Assembly (NCBI GenBank): GCA_043748535.1 | Contig: JAYTMY010000005.1 | Span: 1 to 13,064 of the forward strand | DNA length: 13,064 bases | DNA from: CAMCSH01 sp043748535 | GTDB taxonomy: Bacteria; Verrucomicrobiota; Lentisphaeria; Lentisphaerales; Lentisphaeraceae | Direction of reading: 5' to 3' | Shown: positions 1 through 5,924 of the stretch, piece by piece | Layout of the letters: each line of letters starts with the position of its first letter | Position numbering within the stretch: the first letter of the stretch is position 1 | Translations under genes and position numbers: made by a program | Notes under the pieces: model-generated | Databases searched by the model: none | What the model was told of the DNA's origin: nothing | The model's input: the letters and a program-made list of their open reading frames with translations, nothing else

Positions 1-5
1 TGTCG

Positions 6-17
6 CTAATCGATTAG
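6..17. repeat. Perfect 12-bp palindrome upstream of the small ORF
   Basis: CTAATCGATTAG is self-complementary and lies about 64 bp upstream of the TTG start at 81. It could be an operator for this gene or part of an element A feature that begins outside the window. A palindrome of this length can also occur by chance. Confidence 0.3.
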
Positions 18-80
18 GTCGATGCGAAGAAATTTCGAACGGCCAAGCCCTCTCCTGCCGACCTCGGGTCAAGGGGATAA

Positions 81-341
81 TTGCGGATTGTGACACTAGC
101 TGAAATGTGCCGTGAACGCATTGAGTTGGTAGTTGCTATTGATGCCATGCCTACTCCGCCAGCAAAGGCCGTGCGAGATAGCGACCGCATCGCCAGCATC
201 CCGGACAATCCGCAAGCAGAGATCGCTCAACTTCGGCAAACTAACGAGAGACTTCGCTTGAAGAATCTTGAGCTTGAAGAGAAGCAAAAGCAGCTCGACA
301 TCCTTCTGCCGGCGCTGAGAGCTCTACTCGACCTCCGTTGA
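81..341 (+). CDS. Small coiled-coil hypothetical protein of element A
   Basis: An 86-residue reading frame opens with TTG at 81, directly after an in-frame TAA, with AAGGGG 4 bases upstream as a possible ribosome binding site. GTG at 90 and ATG at 105 are alternative starts. The N-terminal half has no recognisable motif. Residues about 45-86 are rich in E, K, Q, L and R with heptad-like leucines, as in a short coiled coil. The frame converges tail-to-tail with integrase A and overlaps its 3' end by 18 bp. It resembles the small charged protein at 2551-2817 in element B in size and in having a helical C-terminus, although I see no clear sequence identity. The family is not recognised, and the gene may not be real. 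Confidence 0.42.
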   Translation: MRIVTLAEMCRERIELVVAIDAMPTPPAKAVRDSDRIASIPDNPQAEIAQLRQTNERLRLKNLELEEKQKQLDILLPALRALLDLR

Positions 342-1664
342 GTCTTTCCCATTTAGGATTTTCAGTGCCTCGGCGCGAGCTTCGGCGGCACTGAGTTTTC
401 GAGATTTGAGCACTCTGATGGCGCGGGAGATTCTGGCGGCATCGGAGTCATCTTCGAGGGCTGTTTCGCTGCTGGGGGCCGCGAGGAAATCGGGCAGACG
501 CTGCATGTGCTTGATCTTGGCCTTGTCCGTGGCGTGGCGGGCATAGCGTTCGGTCATTTGCTGGCTGGAGTGCCCGACAATGGCTTGCACCAAAGGCAGG
601 GGCATGCCGGCCTCGGCGGCGAGGTAGACGAAGGTATGACGGAAGCTGTGCAAGTCCTTGAAGATATGGGGACGGCTGCGGCCCGCGATGGTGCGTTCGC
701 GAGCGATGCCGAGGCCATCAAGGGTGCTGGCAAAGTCTCGGCTGATCTTGGTGGGATTGCGCTGATATTGATTGGCCAACTCAGGGCATACGGGACCTTG
801 ACGGAGATCAGGATCAGCCAGCTCCTCCAGAAGGCGTCGCAGAGGAGGCAGGAGGGGAATGGAGGCGATGGAGCCTGTCTTGCTGGTTTTCTTGCGGATG
901 AATCCAATCCGGTCTGATAGGTCGACCTCCGACCAGTCCAGGCTAGCGGCGTCACCTGTGCGCAGGCCAGTGCAGGCCGCGATCATCACCAAGGGACGCA
1001 ACTGCGGGTGATTGTCGACGGCTTCGACGATGCGGCGGAGCTCCTCTGGCTCGAAGTCGTCGCGTTCCTCGGTGTCATTGGCGACCTTGGCGACCTTGGC
1101 GATATCAAAGGGGTTCTTGAGTATTTCCGCCGGCTCCATGGCGGCGGCGAAGACGGCTTTGAGGGTGATGTGTGTGGTGTTGCGGCTGCCGGCCGAGATA
1201 GGCTTGGGTTTGAGCCCGGGGCGGGATTCCGAGAAGCGTCCGGTGTTGGTCAGCAAGCTCAAATAAGCAGCAGCGTGACCTTTGGCTACCTGGTCGAGGG
1301 TCAACAAGCCCTGCGACTCGGCCCAGGCGGCGCAATCATTCCACATGCTGCTGATTGCCGTGGTGCGTTTGTCGCCGCGATCCGTCGAGACGCTGAAGAA
1401 GTAGGCGAGGGCGCGAGCGAAGTCGAATCGTTTGGCTTCCGCCACTTTGGCTTCCGCCACTTTGGCTGCTGTCTCCATGGCAGTACGACTGGCTTCTGCC
1501 GCGGCCTCTGCCGCCGCTTCATCGATGATCGTCTGCTTGTTGATCCGCGCCCAGGCTTCGGCCTTGCGCTGCTCGGTCTGGCCGGTGGAGCGCAGATACT
1601 GCTTGCCGTCCTTGATGAATTTGAAGTAGAAGACCTCTGATCCCGGTCTTTTGAAGATCGCCAT
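324..1664 (-). CDS. int: Tyrosine recombinase (integrase A), phage/island type
   Basis: This 446-residue protein is a site-specific recombinase expected to integrate and excise element A at the tRNA-Thr gene. Residues 1-45 look like a small arm-DNA-binding domain ending in a RSTG...AEAW motif. An Ala/Glu-rich helical linker follows (about 46-80), then a core-binding domain (about 80-195) and the catalytic domain (about 205-395). The catalytic set is complete: R235 (TGLRTGD), K262 (TSKTG), H339 and R342 (HSFRH), H365 (GHS) and nucleophile Y374 (ERYARH). The frame is open upstream to 1790, but ATG at 1664 is chosen because GGAGG lies 6 bases before it and the arm domain begins there. The gene reads away from the left repeat copy. 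It is a clear paralogue of the integrase at 6101-7429, sharing GRSRPH-FKDLHSFRHT. A helical tail of about 50 residues follows the catalytic domain. Confidence 0.95.
   Translation of the reverse strand: MAIFKRPGSEVFYFKFIKDGKQYLRSTGQTEQRKAEAWARINKQTIIDEAAAEAAAEASRTAMETAAKVAEAKVAEAKRFDFARALAYFFSVSTDRGDKRTTAISSMWNDCAAWAESQGLLTLDQVAKGHAAAYLSLLTNTGRFSESRPGLKPKPISAGSRNTTHITLKAVFAAAMEPAEILKNPFDIAKVAKVANDTEERDDFEPEELRRIVEAVDNHPQLRPLVMIAACTGLRTGDAASLDWSEVDLSDRIGFIRKKTSKTGSIASIPLLPPLRRLLEELADPDLRQGPVCPELANQYQRNPTKISRDFASTLDGLGIARERTIAGRSRPHIFKDLHSFRHTFVYLAAEAGMPLPLVQAIVGHSSQQMTERYARHATDKAKIKHMQRLPDFLAAPSSETALEDDSDAARISRAIRVLKSRKLSAAEARAEALKILNGKDSTEVE
1431..1460. repeat. 15-bp exact tandem duplication inside integrase A
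   Basis: TTTGGCTTCCGCCAC occurs twice in a row and encodes a repeated KVAEA unit in the Ala/Glu-rich linker of integrase A. It is in frame, so it lengthens the helical linker between the arm-binding and core-binding domains without disrupting the gene. Confidence 0.8.
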
Positions 1665-1699
1665 GCGTCGCCTCCGTGCTTGTTGTGTGCTCAGACTAT

Positions 1700-1717
1700 G
1701 ATACCGGTTTTGATACC
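1700..1717. promoter_or_regulatory. GATACC-N6-GATACC pair upstream of integrase A
   Basis: Two GATACC hexamers start 12 bp apart (1700 and 1712), in the sequence TGATACCGGTTTTGATACCGG or close to it. The same spacing and strand recur in both arms of element B. The pair abuts TTGACC (minus strand, 1718-1723), a possible -35 box of the integrase promoter. It could be a recombinase arm site, an operator for int, or both. Confidence 0.55.
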
Positions 1718-1737
1718 GGTCAATGCGACGGGTCATG

Positions 1738-1747
1738 CTTGGGCAAG
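1738..1747. promoter_or_regulatory. CTTG-GG-CAAG palindrome in the element A arm
   Basis: CTTGGGCAAG is an interrupted palindrome between the GATACC pair and the repeat. Equivalent CTTG-C-CAAG palindromes occur in both arms of element B (1954-1962 and 7507-7515). It is a candidate excisionase or recombinase accessory site. Confidence 0.4.
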
Positions 1748-1766
1748 GGGAGACAACGCGGGATAT

Positions 1767-1795
1767 AAAAAAGCCCTCGCATCTCTGCAAGGGCT
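1767..1795 (-). terminator. Duplicated tRNA-Thr rho-independent terminator (left copy)
   Basis: Reading the minus strand, a 9-bp stem with one G-U pair (1772-1780 with 1787-1795, loop 1781-1786) is followed by six T. It is identical to the terminator behind the intact tRNA. It lies upstream of integrase A and would shield that gene from transcription arriving from element B. Confidence 0.8.
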
Positions 1796-1814
1796 TGATT
1801 CTGAGTTAGAAAGG

Positions 1815-1864
1815 TGGAGCCAGCAGGGGGATTTGAACCCCCGACCTGCTCATTACGAATGAGC
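1815..1864 (-). pseudogene. Partial tRNA-Thr(CGT), 3' 50 nt only
   Basis: This carries the anticodon stem-loop with anticodon CGT, variable loop, T-arm, 3' acceptor strand and encoded CCA, identical to the intact gene at 7594-7668. The D-arm and 5' acceptor strand are missing, and the sequence beyond 1864 does not replace them. It is the tRNA remnant left at the distal end by integration, not a working tRNA gene. Confidence 0.92.
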
Positions 1865-1891
1865 ATAAATCGTGCTTATTGTGTCATATAT

Positions 1892-1909
1892 GCTACCCGA
1901 ATGGATACC
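1892..1909. promoter_or_regulatory. GATACC-pair arm motif beside attL
   Basis: This 18-bp stretch matches 7468-7485 at 17 of 18 positions, with 16 consecutive identical bases (1894-1909 and 7470-7485). The first half reads GCTACC in place of GATACC. It lies 28 bp inside the element from the left repeat. No integrase promoter is nearby, which favours a recombinase arm site over a simple int operator. Confidence 0.6.
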
Positions 1910-1921
1910 ACTTCTGCGCTT

Positions 1922-1938
1922 TGTCGCGTTTTGCGACA
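1922..1938. repeat. Short hairpin TGTCGC-GTTTT-GCGACA
   Basis: A 6-bp perfect inverted repeat with a 5-base loop lies in the left arm of element B. No T-run follows, so it is not an obvious terminator. It may be a protein-binding site. Confidence 0.35.
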
Positions 1939-1953
1939 CAAGGAATCTTAGGG

Positions 1954-1962
1954 CTTGCCAAG
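1954..1962. promoter_or_regulatory. CTTG-C-CAAG palindrome in the left arm of element B
   Basis: It sits in GGCTTGCCAAG (1952-1962), which is repeated exactly at 7505-7515 in the right arm. A 10-bp version occurs at 1738-1747. It is a candidate excisionase (HTH protein 2155-2547) or integrase accessory site. Confidence 0.45.
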
Positions 1963-1980
1963 GCGTGATAGTTAGCGGCG

Positions 1981-2006
1981 GGCGCACCTTCACGGGCGCT
2001 TTTTTT
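1981..2006 (+). terminator. Probable rho-independent terminator in the left arm of element B
   Basis: The stem GCGC(A)CC pairs with GGGCGC (1982-1988 with 1994-1999) with one bulged A and loop TTCAC, and is followed by seven T. It reads on the plus strand and would stop transcription entering element B from the left before the HTH operon. Confidence 0.55.
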
Positions 2007-2034
2007 ATCTAAAAGCCGGGTGTTTATCTAAAAG
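2004..2034. repeat. Two direct repeats TTTATCTAAAAG, 19-bp period
   Basis: The 12-mer occurs at 2004-2015 and 2023-2034, about 120 bp upstream of the HTH gene. It is AT-rich in GC-rich surroundings. Two copies nearly two helical turns apart suit a dimeric regulator, perhaps the HTH protein encoded downstream. The target is not known. Confidence 0.5.
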
Positions 2035-2154
2035 TCAAGTTTTTCTCCATCCGCCAGGGTTTGAGCACGCGCGGCTTCCGTTGCAGCACCTATCAAGCCC
2101 TGCAAATTCATCACAGCGGATAATCAAGTCCGTCAACCAATTGGAGTTCCCACA

Positions 2155-2547
2155 ATGTCACCTCGCCATAATCGCCGCCCCTCGGCAATCCGATTCCTCA
2201 AGTCTAGCGATGAACAGAAAACCCTTCTGCCTCTCGCCCTCAAGTCCATTGTCGTCGAAGAGACCGGAGAAGCTGGCTCTGTCACCCGCCGCGCCCCCTG
2301 CCTAGAGGAAGTTGAGAGCGCATTGAAGGCATTCTTCGCCGCCGCTCCGGTTGCGGCTTCTGTCGAAGCCCCGACCTTGCGCGTAATGCGGGTCAGAGAA
2401 GCCGCCGCAGCCTTAGGGCTGGCAATCGTGACTGTGCGCCTTTGGATGCGCCAAGGCAAGCTTCGCAAAGTCCAGCTTTCACCTGGTGCCGTGGGTGTCT
2501 GCGCTGAGGATGTCGCCGCGTTCATCGCTAAAGCCCGGGGCGCTTGA
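2155..2547 (+). CDS. Excisionase/AlpA-like helix-turn-helix protein
   Basis: This 130-residue protein has a C-terminal MerR/excisionase-type HTH domain (about residues 74-128). MRVREAAAALG is the first helix pair, TVRLWMRQGKLRKVQL is the recognition helix and wing, and AEDVAAFIAKA is the closing helix, the usual HTH_17 layout. Residues 1-73 have no recognised domain and start basic. Start ATG 2155 has GGAG 8 bases upstream. The gene heads the plus-strand replication operon and is the first gene inside attL. Proteins of this type act as recombination directionality factors, or as activators of excision in P4-like and phage-inducible islands (AlpA, Xis). That role is inferred here. At 130 residues it is longer than typical AlpA (about 70), owing to the N-terminal extension. 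Confidence 0.82.
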   Translation: MSPRHNRRPSAIRFLKSSDEQKTLLPLALKSIVVEETGEAGSVTRRAPCLEEVESALKAFFAAAPVAASVEAPTLRVMRVREAAAALGLAIVTVRLWMRQGKLRKVQLSPGAVGVCAEDVAAFIAKARGA

Positions 2548-2550
2548 TCC

Positions 2551-2817
2551 ATGCGCCCGCCCAAGAAAGAGGAAACCCCAGCGATTGGAGTCGCTGGGGT
2601 TTCCCGGGGGTGCCGTTCTTTAGGCTCTCAATCTGAAGATAACCCCACGAAATCCACGCGCAAGTGCCGCCGTCCCCGCCTTAGTGAGGCTGTGGAGAGT
2701 CTGAGGCAATTGAACTTGGAGTGTGAAGTCGCCAAGCTCGAAGCACTGGGCAAGGCGGCATCGCTCCGATTGATCAAGCGTAAAATCCAAGCTCTTCTTC
2801 GTGAGGTCGACAAATGA
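2551..2817 (+). CDS. Small basic/charged hypothetical protein of the replication operon
   Basis: This 88-residue frame starts 3 bases after the HTH stop codon and ends with an ATGA overlap into the primase, so it fits a translationally coupled operon. Its start has only a weak G-rich upstream sequence. The N-terminal third is coded across a perfect 14-bp inverted repeat (2571-2604). The middle is basic (KSTRKCRRPRL), and residues about 44-88 look alpha-helical and leucine-rich (AVESLRQLNL, LIKRKIQALLREVDK). The family is not recognised. It could be a DNA-binding or replication accessory protein. The embedded hairpin raises doubt about whether the N-terminal part is normally translated, but the overlap with the primase supports a real gene. 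Confidence 0.6.
   Translation: MRPPKKEETPAIGVAGVSRGCRSLGSQSEDNPTKSTRKCRRPRLSEAVESLRQLNLECEVAKLEALGKAASLRLIKRKIQALLREVDK
2571..2604. terminator. Perfect 14-bp hairpin, attenuator/terminator-like, inside a small ORF
   Basis: GGAAACCCCAGCGA (2571-2584) and TCGCTGGGGTTTCC (2591-2604) are exact reverse complements around the loop TTGGAG. The GC-rich stem with A and T ends looks like a bidirectional intrinsic terminator, but the T-run is only three bases. It sits between the HTH gene and the primase-helicase pair, so it could attenuate transcription or protect the mRNA end. Confidence 0.6.
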
Positions 2818-4115
2818 ACCGTGAAATCCTCGATATTGACGCCGTGAACCGCGCTCTTGAACTTGCGGCCGCTGGCAGTTCCCGCCGCCCGGATTCCAAC
2901 CGGGTGCGCCAAGCCCCCAAGCCTGCCAATCAACCGCCGCCGCCGGGGTCCAAACCTTCTGCCTCTACCGGGGCCTTGTTGCCACGCTGGGAGAAGCGCG
3001 ACTTGCTGGCGCGGGTGAGCGTCCCTGAAGTGCTCGCCAAGTTCTCAATCCAGCCGAATAAGGAGGACTTCATCCGGTGCATTTTGCCGGGGCATGCTGA
3101 CGCCAGCCCCTCGATGCATGTGACGCCGAACCGGGCCGGGTTGTGTTGCTTCGCCTGCGCTCAAACGGTCAACGCTCTTGACGCCTTCGGCCTCTTGTCG
3201 GGGCATGTCGGCAGCTTCCCGGAGCTGTGCGATAGCTTCGGCGCATGCTTCGGGGTGCCGCCGTCAAATGGTGCCGCCTCGCCTGCGGGTGCGTCTTCAA
3301 GCTATGCCAAGCGCTCAATTTCCCCTAAAGAGGGAAGCAGTCTTGATCCTGCCGCCGTTGCTCCGGAACGCGCAAAAGCGGCCGCTGATGACGCCGCCGC
3401 TGAGGCTCTTTGTGGGCCGTGGGAGTTTGTGGCTGACTACTTCTATTCCGCCGCCGTCCCGGTCGGTGATCTACCGCGCGGGGTCTGCGTGTGGCGCAAA
3501 AGCCGCTTCAAGCGCACGGTTCCGCAAGCCTCGAAGTGTCGCGCCAAGCAGTTCCGCCAGCACTACACCGGAGACGGGGGCGAGACCTGGGAGCTGAAGC
3601 CCAAGGCCCTGCCGCCGCTACAGCCGTTCAACTGGTACAGCTTCGCCTCGATTTCATCGGGTGGCGTGGTCTTCATCAATGAGGGAGAAAAGGCGGTGCT
3701 GCGGCTGCAAGCGGCCGGACTGATGGCGACTTGTGGGCATGACGCCGGAAACCTCAAGAGGGATGAAGCTGCGGAACTGGTCAAGCTTGCCGCTTTCCTT
3801 GTCGTTATTGTGGATGCTGATAAGACGGGGTGGAAGACGGCCCTGGGCATTCTCCGGCAGCTTTGCCAAGCCCGGGCCGTAAATGGCGGCGAAGTGCGGG
3901 GGATTGCCTTGCTTACCCTCGGCTTTGCCTATGGCAGCAAGAAGGACGCGTGGGACTACCTCGAAGAGGTCGGCGGGGCTGATTCCCTGCTGTCGCTGGT
4001 CGATTCCCGGGCTGTCTTTCTTCCTTGCGAGGGCTGGGAAGGTGAGCTTGCGACACTGGAAGAAGTCGCGGCTGTGCTGGAATCTGATTACCAAGCCCGG
4101 CAGGTGAGCCGATGA
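2814..4115 (+). CDS. DnaG-like primase with CHC2 zinc finger and TOPRIM domain
   Basis: This 433-residue mobile-element primase would make RNA primers at the element's origin. Residues about 62-145 form a CHC2-type zinc finger with ligands C89, H94, C112 and C115 (C-x4-H ... C-x2-C). Residues about 200-282 match the linking segment seen in phage primases, and about 283-375 form a TOPRIM fold with E290 (NEGEK) and D334/D336 (VIVDADKTGW). Residues 20-58 are a Pro/Ser-rich, probably disordered stretch. The start overlaps the previous stop (ATGA), and the stop overlaps the helicase start (ATGA). The helicase is thus a separate polypeptide, unlike the fused P4 alpha protein. The specific subfamily is not identified. 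Confidence 0.88.
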   Translation: MNREILDIDAVNRALELAAAGSSRRPDSNRVRQAPKPANQPPPPGSKPSASTGALLPRWEKRDLLARVSVPEVLAKFSIQPNKEDFIRCILPGHADASPSMHVTPNRAGLCCFACAQTVNALDAFGLLSGHVGSFPELCDSFGACFGVPPSNGAASPAGASSSYAKRSISPKEGSSLDPAAVAPERAKAAADDAAAEALCGPWEFVADYFYSAAVPVGDLPRGVCVWRKSRFKRTVPQASKCRAKQFRQHYTGDGGETWELKPKALPPLQPFNWYSFASISSGGVVFINEGEKAVLRLQAAGLMATCGHDAGNLKRDEAAELVKLAAFLVVIVDADKTGWKTALGILRQLCQARAVNGGEVRGIALLTLGFAYGSKKDAWDYLEEVGGADSLLSLVDSRAVFLPCEGWEGELATLEEVAAVLESDYQARQVSR

Positions 4116-5626
4116 AAGCTCAAGACTTGCTTGCTGAGGTGACGGCGGCGGCTTTGCCTCCTTCTCGGCAGTCGCACGGATCTTCTCGGGGGCATCGGCA
4201 AGCGCCGCGTGTGGGTTCTGCAAAAGGTGGCCGCTCGGAGCTTGACCGCCTCGGCTTGGCTGAAGGCTTCGCAGATGAGAACCGGGACTCCTCTGGGTTT
4301 TTGCTCCTGCGCTGGTGGCGGTCGACTTGGTGGCGGTATGGCCGGGGCGCTTGGTTCGCGGCTCAGTCTGTCGACATTGAAGCCGAGCTGTCAGGTTACA
4401 TCGCAAGGCATTCTGGGCAGTGTGGCGAGCTTCTGCGGCGGGATGTGCTGGCAGGTCTGCAAGGGGTCAATCTCTGCGGCCTGTCGGGTGTCGAGATGCC
4501 GTGTTTTCTCTCCTCCTCCTCCGGCGCTGCTGCTGAGTCTGCGGAAGACTGGCTTGCGGCTGGTGCGAAGTTGATTCATCCCAAGCGGCTTGCGGCTGGT
4601 CTGCCGGACGCGGTGCGGCCTGCGTCCCCGCTCTTCTTTGCGTCCGTGGCCTTGCCTTACACCTTTGACCATGTGGCGACCTGCCCGCAGTGGGAGAAGG
4701 CCCTGTGCGAATGGCATCCGGACGCTGAGGCCCGGAGACACTTGCAGATGATGGCGGGGCTTGCGGTGACGGGTGACCGTTCCCACAATGTCTTCTTCGT
4801 CTTGCCGAGCCTGCCCGGCACTGGCAAGAGCACTTTTGCCGATGTGCTGGAAGCGATGATCGGCCGCGCCAACGTCTCGAACTTCTCCCTTTCCTCCTTG
4901 GGCGACAAGTCGAGCCTCGGGGGCTTGTGCCGCTCGTTTTTGGCCTTGTGCCGGGACTCAGAAGGCGAGCGTGACCGGGGTGACCTTGCCGCCGCTGAAG
5001 GTTTCTTGAAACTGGCGACCGGGGGCGAGGATATTCAAGTCCGGGAGCTTCATCGCAACGGCTATTCCGCCAAGTGCCGCGCTCTTGTCGTCATGTTCGC
5101 CAATGACTTGCCTTCCTTCAAGGATCGGTCTGGGGCCCTTCTTAGGGATCGGATGCGCATTATCCCCTTTCATCGCGTCTTCCGTGGCACTGACAAGGAA
5201 GACCGGGGCTTGTCGGCTCGCATCATTGCGGGTGAGCTTCCCGGCGTCCTCAATTGGGCGCTTGCGGGGGCCGCAATGGTGGCGAATGAAAGGCGCTTCC
5301 CCGAGCTGGCGGCTGGCCGTGAACTGAAGGAAGAGCATTTCCGGGAGTCGGACTCCGCCCGGCGATTCATTGCCGAGCACCTCGAAGCCGTTGCCAGTGG
5401 CTTGCCGGGGCCTGGGATTACCTCGCGTGACATGTATGTCAGATATGCGACTTGGGCGCGGGAGGGCGGCTATCATGCCGTCAATGATGGCAACTTCGCC
5501 AAGGCGCTGCGGCTGGCCTTGCCGGGGGCTGTGAAGGCTGAGGAGCGCACGGGCGGCGGCAAGAGGGCAACAATGTGGCGCGGCATTCGCTGGCGAGATG
5601 GAGACGATGAAACCGGAGGCTTCTAA
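4112..5626 (+). CDS. D5/SF3-type replicative helicase (primase-helicase partner)
   Basis: This 504-residue ATPase probably unwinds the element's origin. Residues about 205-395 form the helicase core. They include the Walker A motif PGTGKST (235-241) in a phage-like F-F-V-L-P-S-L-P-G-T-G-K-S-T context, an acidic Walker B-like segment CRDSEGERD (280-288), sensor asparagine N331 (FANDLPSFKD) and an arginine-rich RDRMRIIPF (345-353). This order is that of the D5_N/phage P4-family C-terminal domain. Residues 55-205 contain W-rich and D5_N-like segments. Residues 410-495 look like a winged-helix tail that may recognise origin DNA. ATG at 4112 overlaps the primase stop, so the two are coupled. It is the last gene before a strong terminator and the iteron region. 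Confidence 0.88.
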   Translation: MKAQDLLAEVTAAALPPSRQSHGSSRGHRQAPRVGSAKGGRSELDRLGLAEGFADENRDSSGFLLLRWWRSTWWRYGRGAWFAAQSVDIEAELSGYIARHSGQCGELLRRDVLAGLQGVNLCGLSGVEMPCFLSSSSGAAAESAEDWLAAGAKLIHPKRLAAGLPDAVRPASPLFFASVALPYTFDHVATCPQWEKALCEWHPDAEARRHLQMMAGLAVTGDRSHNVFFVLPSLPGTGKSTFADVLEAMIGRANVSNFSLSSLGDKSSLGGLCRSFLALCRDSEGERDRGDLAAAEGFLKLATGGEDIQVRELHRNGYSAKCRALVVMFANDLPSFKDRSGALLRDRMRIIPFHRVFRGTDKEDRGLSARIIAGELPGVLNWALAGAAMVANERRFPELAAGRELKEEHFRESDSARRFIAEHLEAVASGLPGPGITSRDMYVRYATWAREGGYHAVNDGNFAKALRLALPGAVKAEERTGGGKRATMWRGIRWRDGDDETGGF

Positions 5627-5631
5627 GCCTT

Positions 5632-5660
5632 AGCCCTGCCGGGGAGCTGGCGGGGCTTTT
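5632..5660 (+). terminator. Rho-independent terminator of the primase-helicase operon
   Basis: AGCCCTGCC (5632-5640) pairs with GGCGGGGCT (5649-5657) in a 9-bp stem with one U-G pair and an 8-base loop, followed by four T ending at 5660. It starts 5 bp after the helicase stop codon. Confidence 0.75.
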
Positions 5661-5670
5661 CCCTGCCCGG

Positions 5671-5706
5671 GTGGCGAGGGTGGCGAGGGTGGCGAGGGTG
5701 GCGAGG
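5671..5706. repeat. Four exact 9-bp tandem repeats (iteron-like)
   Basis: GTGGCGAGG occurs four times head-to-tail without interruption at 5671, 5680, 5689 and 5698, in noncoding DNA between the helicase terminator and an AT-rich dyad. Tandem short repeats beside an AT-rich region downstream of the replication gene match the layout of iteron origins in satellites and plasmids. The repeat may instead be a slippage product in GC-rich DNA. Confidence 0.85.
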
Positions 5707-5731
5707 GTCTTTCTAATCTCTCTTATAGAAA

Positions 5732-5831
5732 CTGGGTTGATGCAAAACGCTATCAATCAATGACTTTCCATAACTCACTTGATTTTAGCTTGTTGCATGT
5801 CATTGATCTTGAATGATTAGCGTCAACCCAG
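5732..5831. other. Nested 100-bp dyad in AT-rich DNA, candidate replication origin
   Basis: CTGGGTTGA (5732-5740) is inverted as TCAACCCAG (5823-5831). Inside it, ATCAATGAC (5756-5764) is inverted as GTCATTGAT (5799-5807). The gaps between outer and inner arms are 15 bp on both sides, so the structure is symmetric about roughly 5781.5. Smaller inverted pairs, ATGCAA/TTGCAT (5740, 5793) and CGCTA/TAGCG (5748, 5818), are also present. The core is AT-rich against GC-rich flanks. With the iterons 26 bp to its left and replication genes upstream, it is a plausible origin. Function is inferred. Confidence 0.6.
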
Positions 5832-5900
5832 CTTTTCCGCCTTTGGGGGCAGCAAGGGAGCGGAGCGACCGCAGCGGGGGCCGTTGGAGCTCTTGGGCGC

Positions 5901-5924
5901 TGGGCCTGGCTGGCCTGTTTTTTT
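5901..5924 (+). terminator. Weak rho-independent terminator candidate
   Basis: TGGGCC (5901-5906) can pair with GGCCTG (5912-5917) using two wobble pairs, with a 5-base loop and then seven T (5918-5924). It reads on the plus strand toward the convergent integrase gene and could back up the terminator at 5632-5660. Confidence 0.4.

Larger units (their letters stand above)
1..1766. mobile_element. Element A: right end of a second integrative element (partial)
   Basis: A tyrosine recombinase gene on the minus strand starts 103 bp from the left copy of the tRNA-derived repeat. This is the same geometry as the integrase of element B beside the right copy. The 1665-1766 gap carries the same short motifs (GATACC pair, CTTG/CAAG palindrome) as the arms of element B. 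I infer that a related element lies to the left, with its far att copy outside the window. It could instead be a decayed remnant. Confidence 0.6.
1767..1864. repeat. Attachment site, left copy of the 98-bp direct repeat (attL of element B)
   Basis: All 98 bases match 7546-7643. They comprise the tRNA-Thr 3' half, the short spacer behind it and the tRNA terminator. The match stops abruptly at both ends. It separates element B on its right from the integrase end of element A on its left, so it probably serves as a junction for both. Confidence 0.92.

Noticed and set aside
1080..1104. GGCGACCTT tandem units in integrase A as iterons
   Set aside because: They encode a repeated AKVAKVA stretch of the recombinase and do not match the GTGGCGAGG iteron.
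1008..1640. A 210-codon plus-strand frame opposite integrase A
   Set aside because: It is antisense to a clearly conserved recombinase, low in complexity (G/A/L/E-rich) and has no recognisable motif. Long antisense frames are expected in GC-rich genes.
1815..1909. Possible hybrid tRNA rebuilt by element A at the left junction
   Set aside because: Beyond the anticodon stem there is no D-arm or 5' strand complementary to the acceptor end, so no cloverleaf can form.
2081..2305. A 74-codon plus-strand frame overlapping the start of the HTH gene
   Set aside because: It starts at TTG without a good ribosome binding site and overlaps the real HTH frame out of phase, with no recognisable domain.
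5671..5706. Possible CRISPR array
   Set aside because: The 9-bp units are directly abutting with no spacers, and no cas genes are present.
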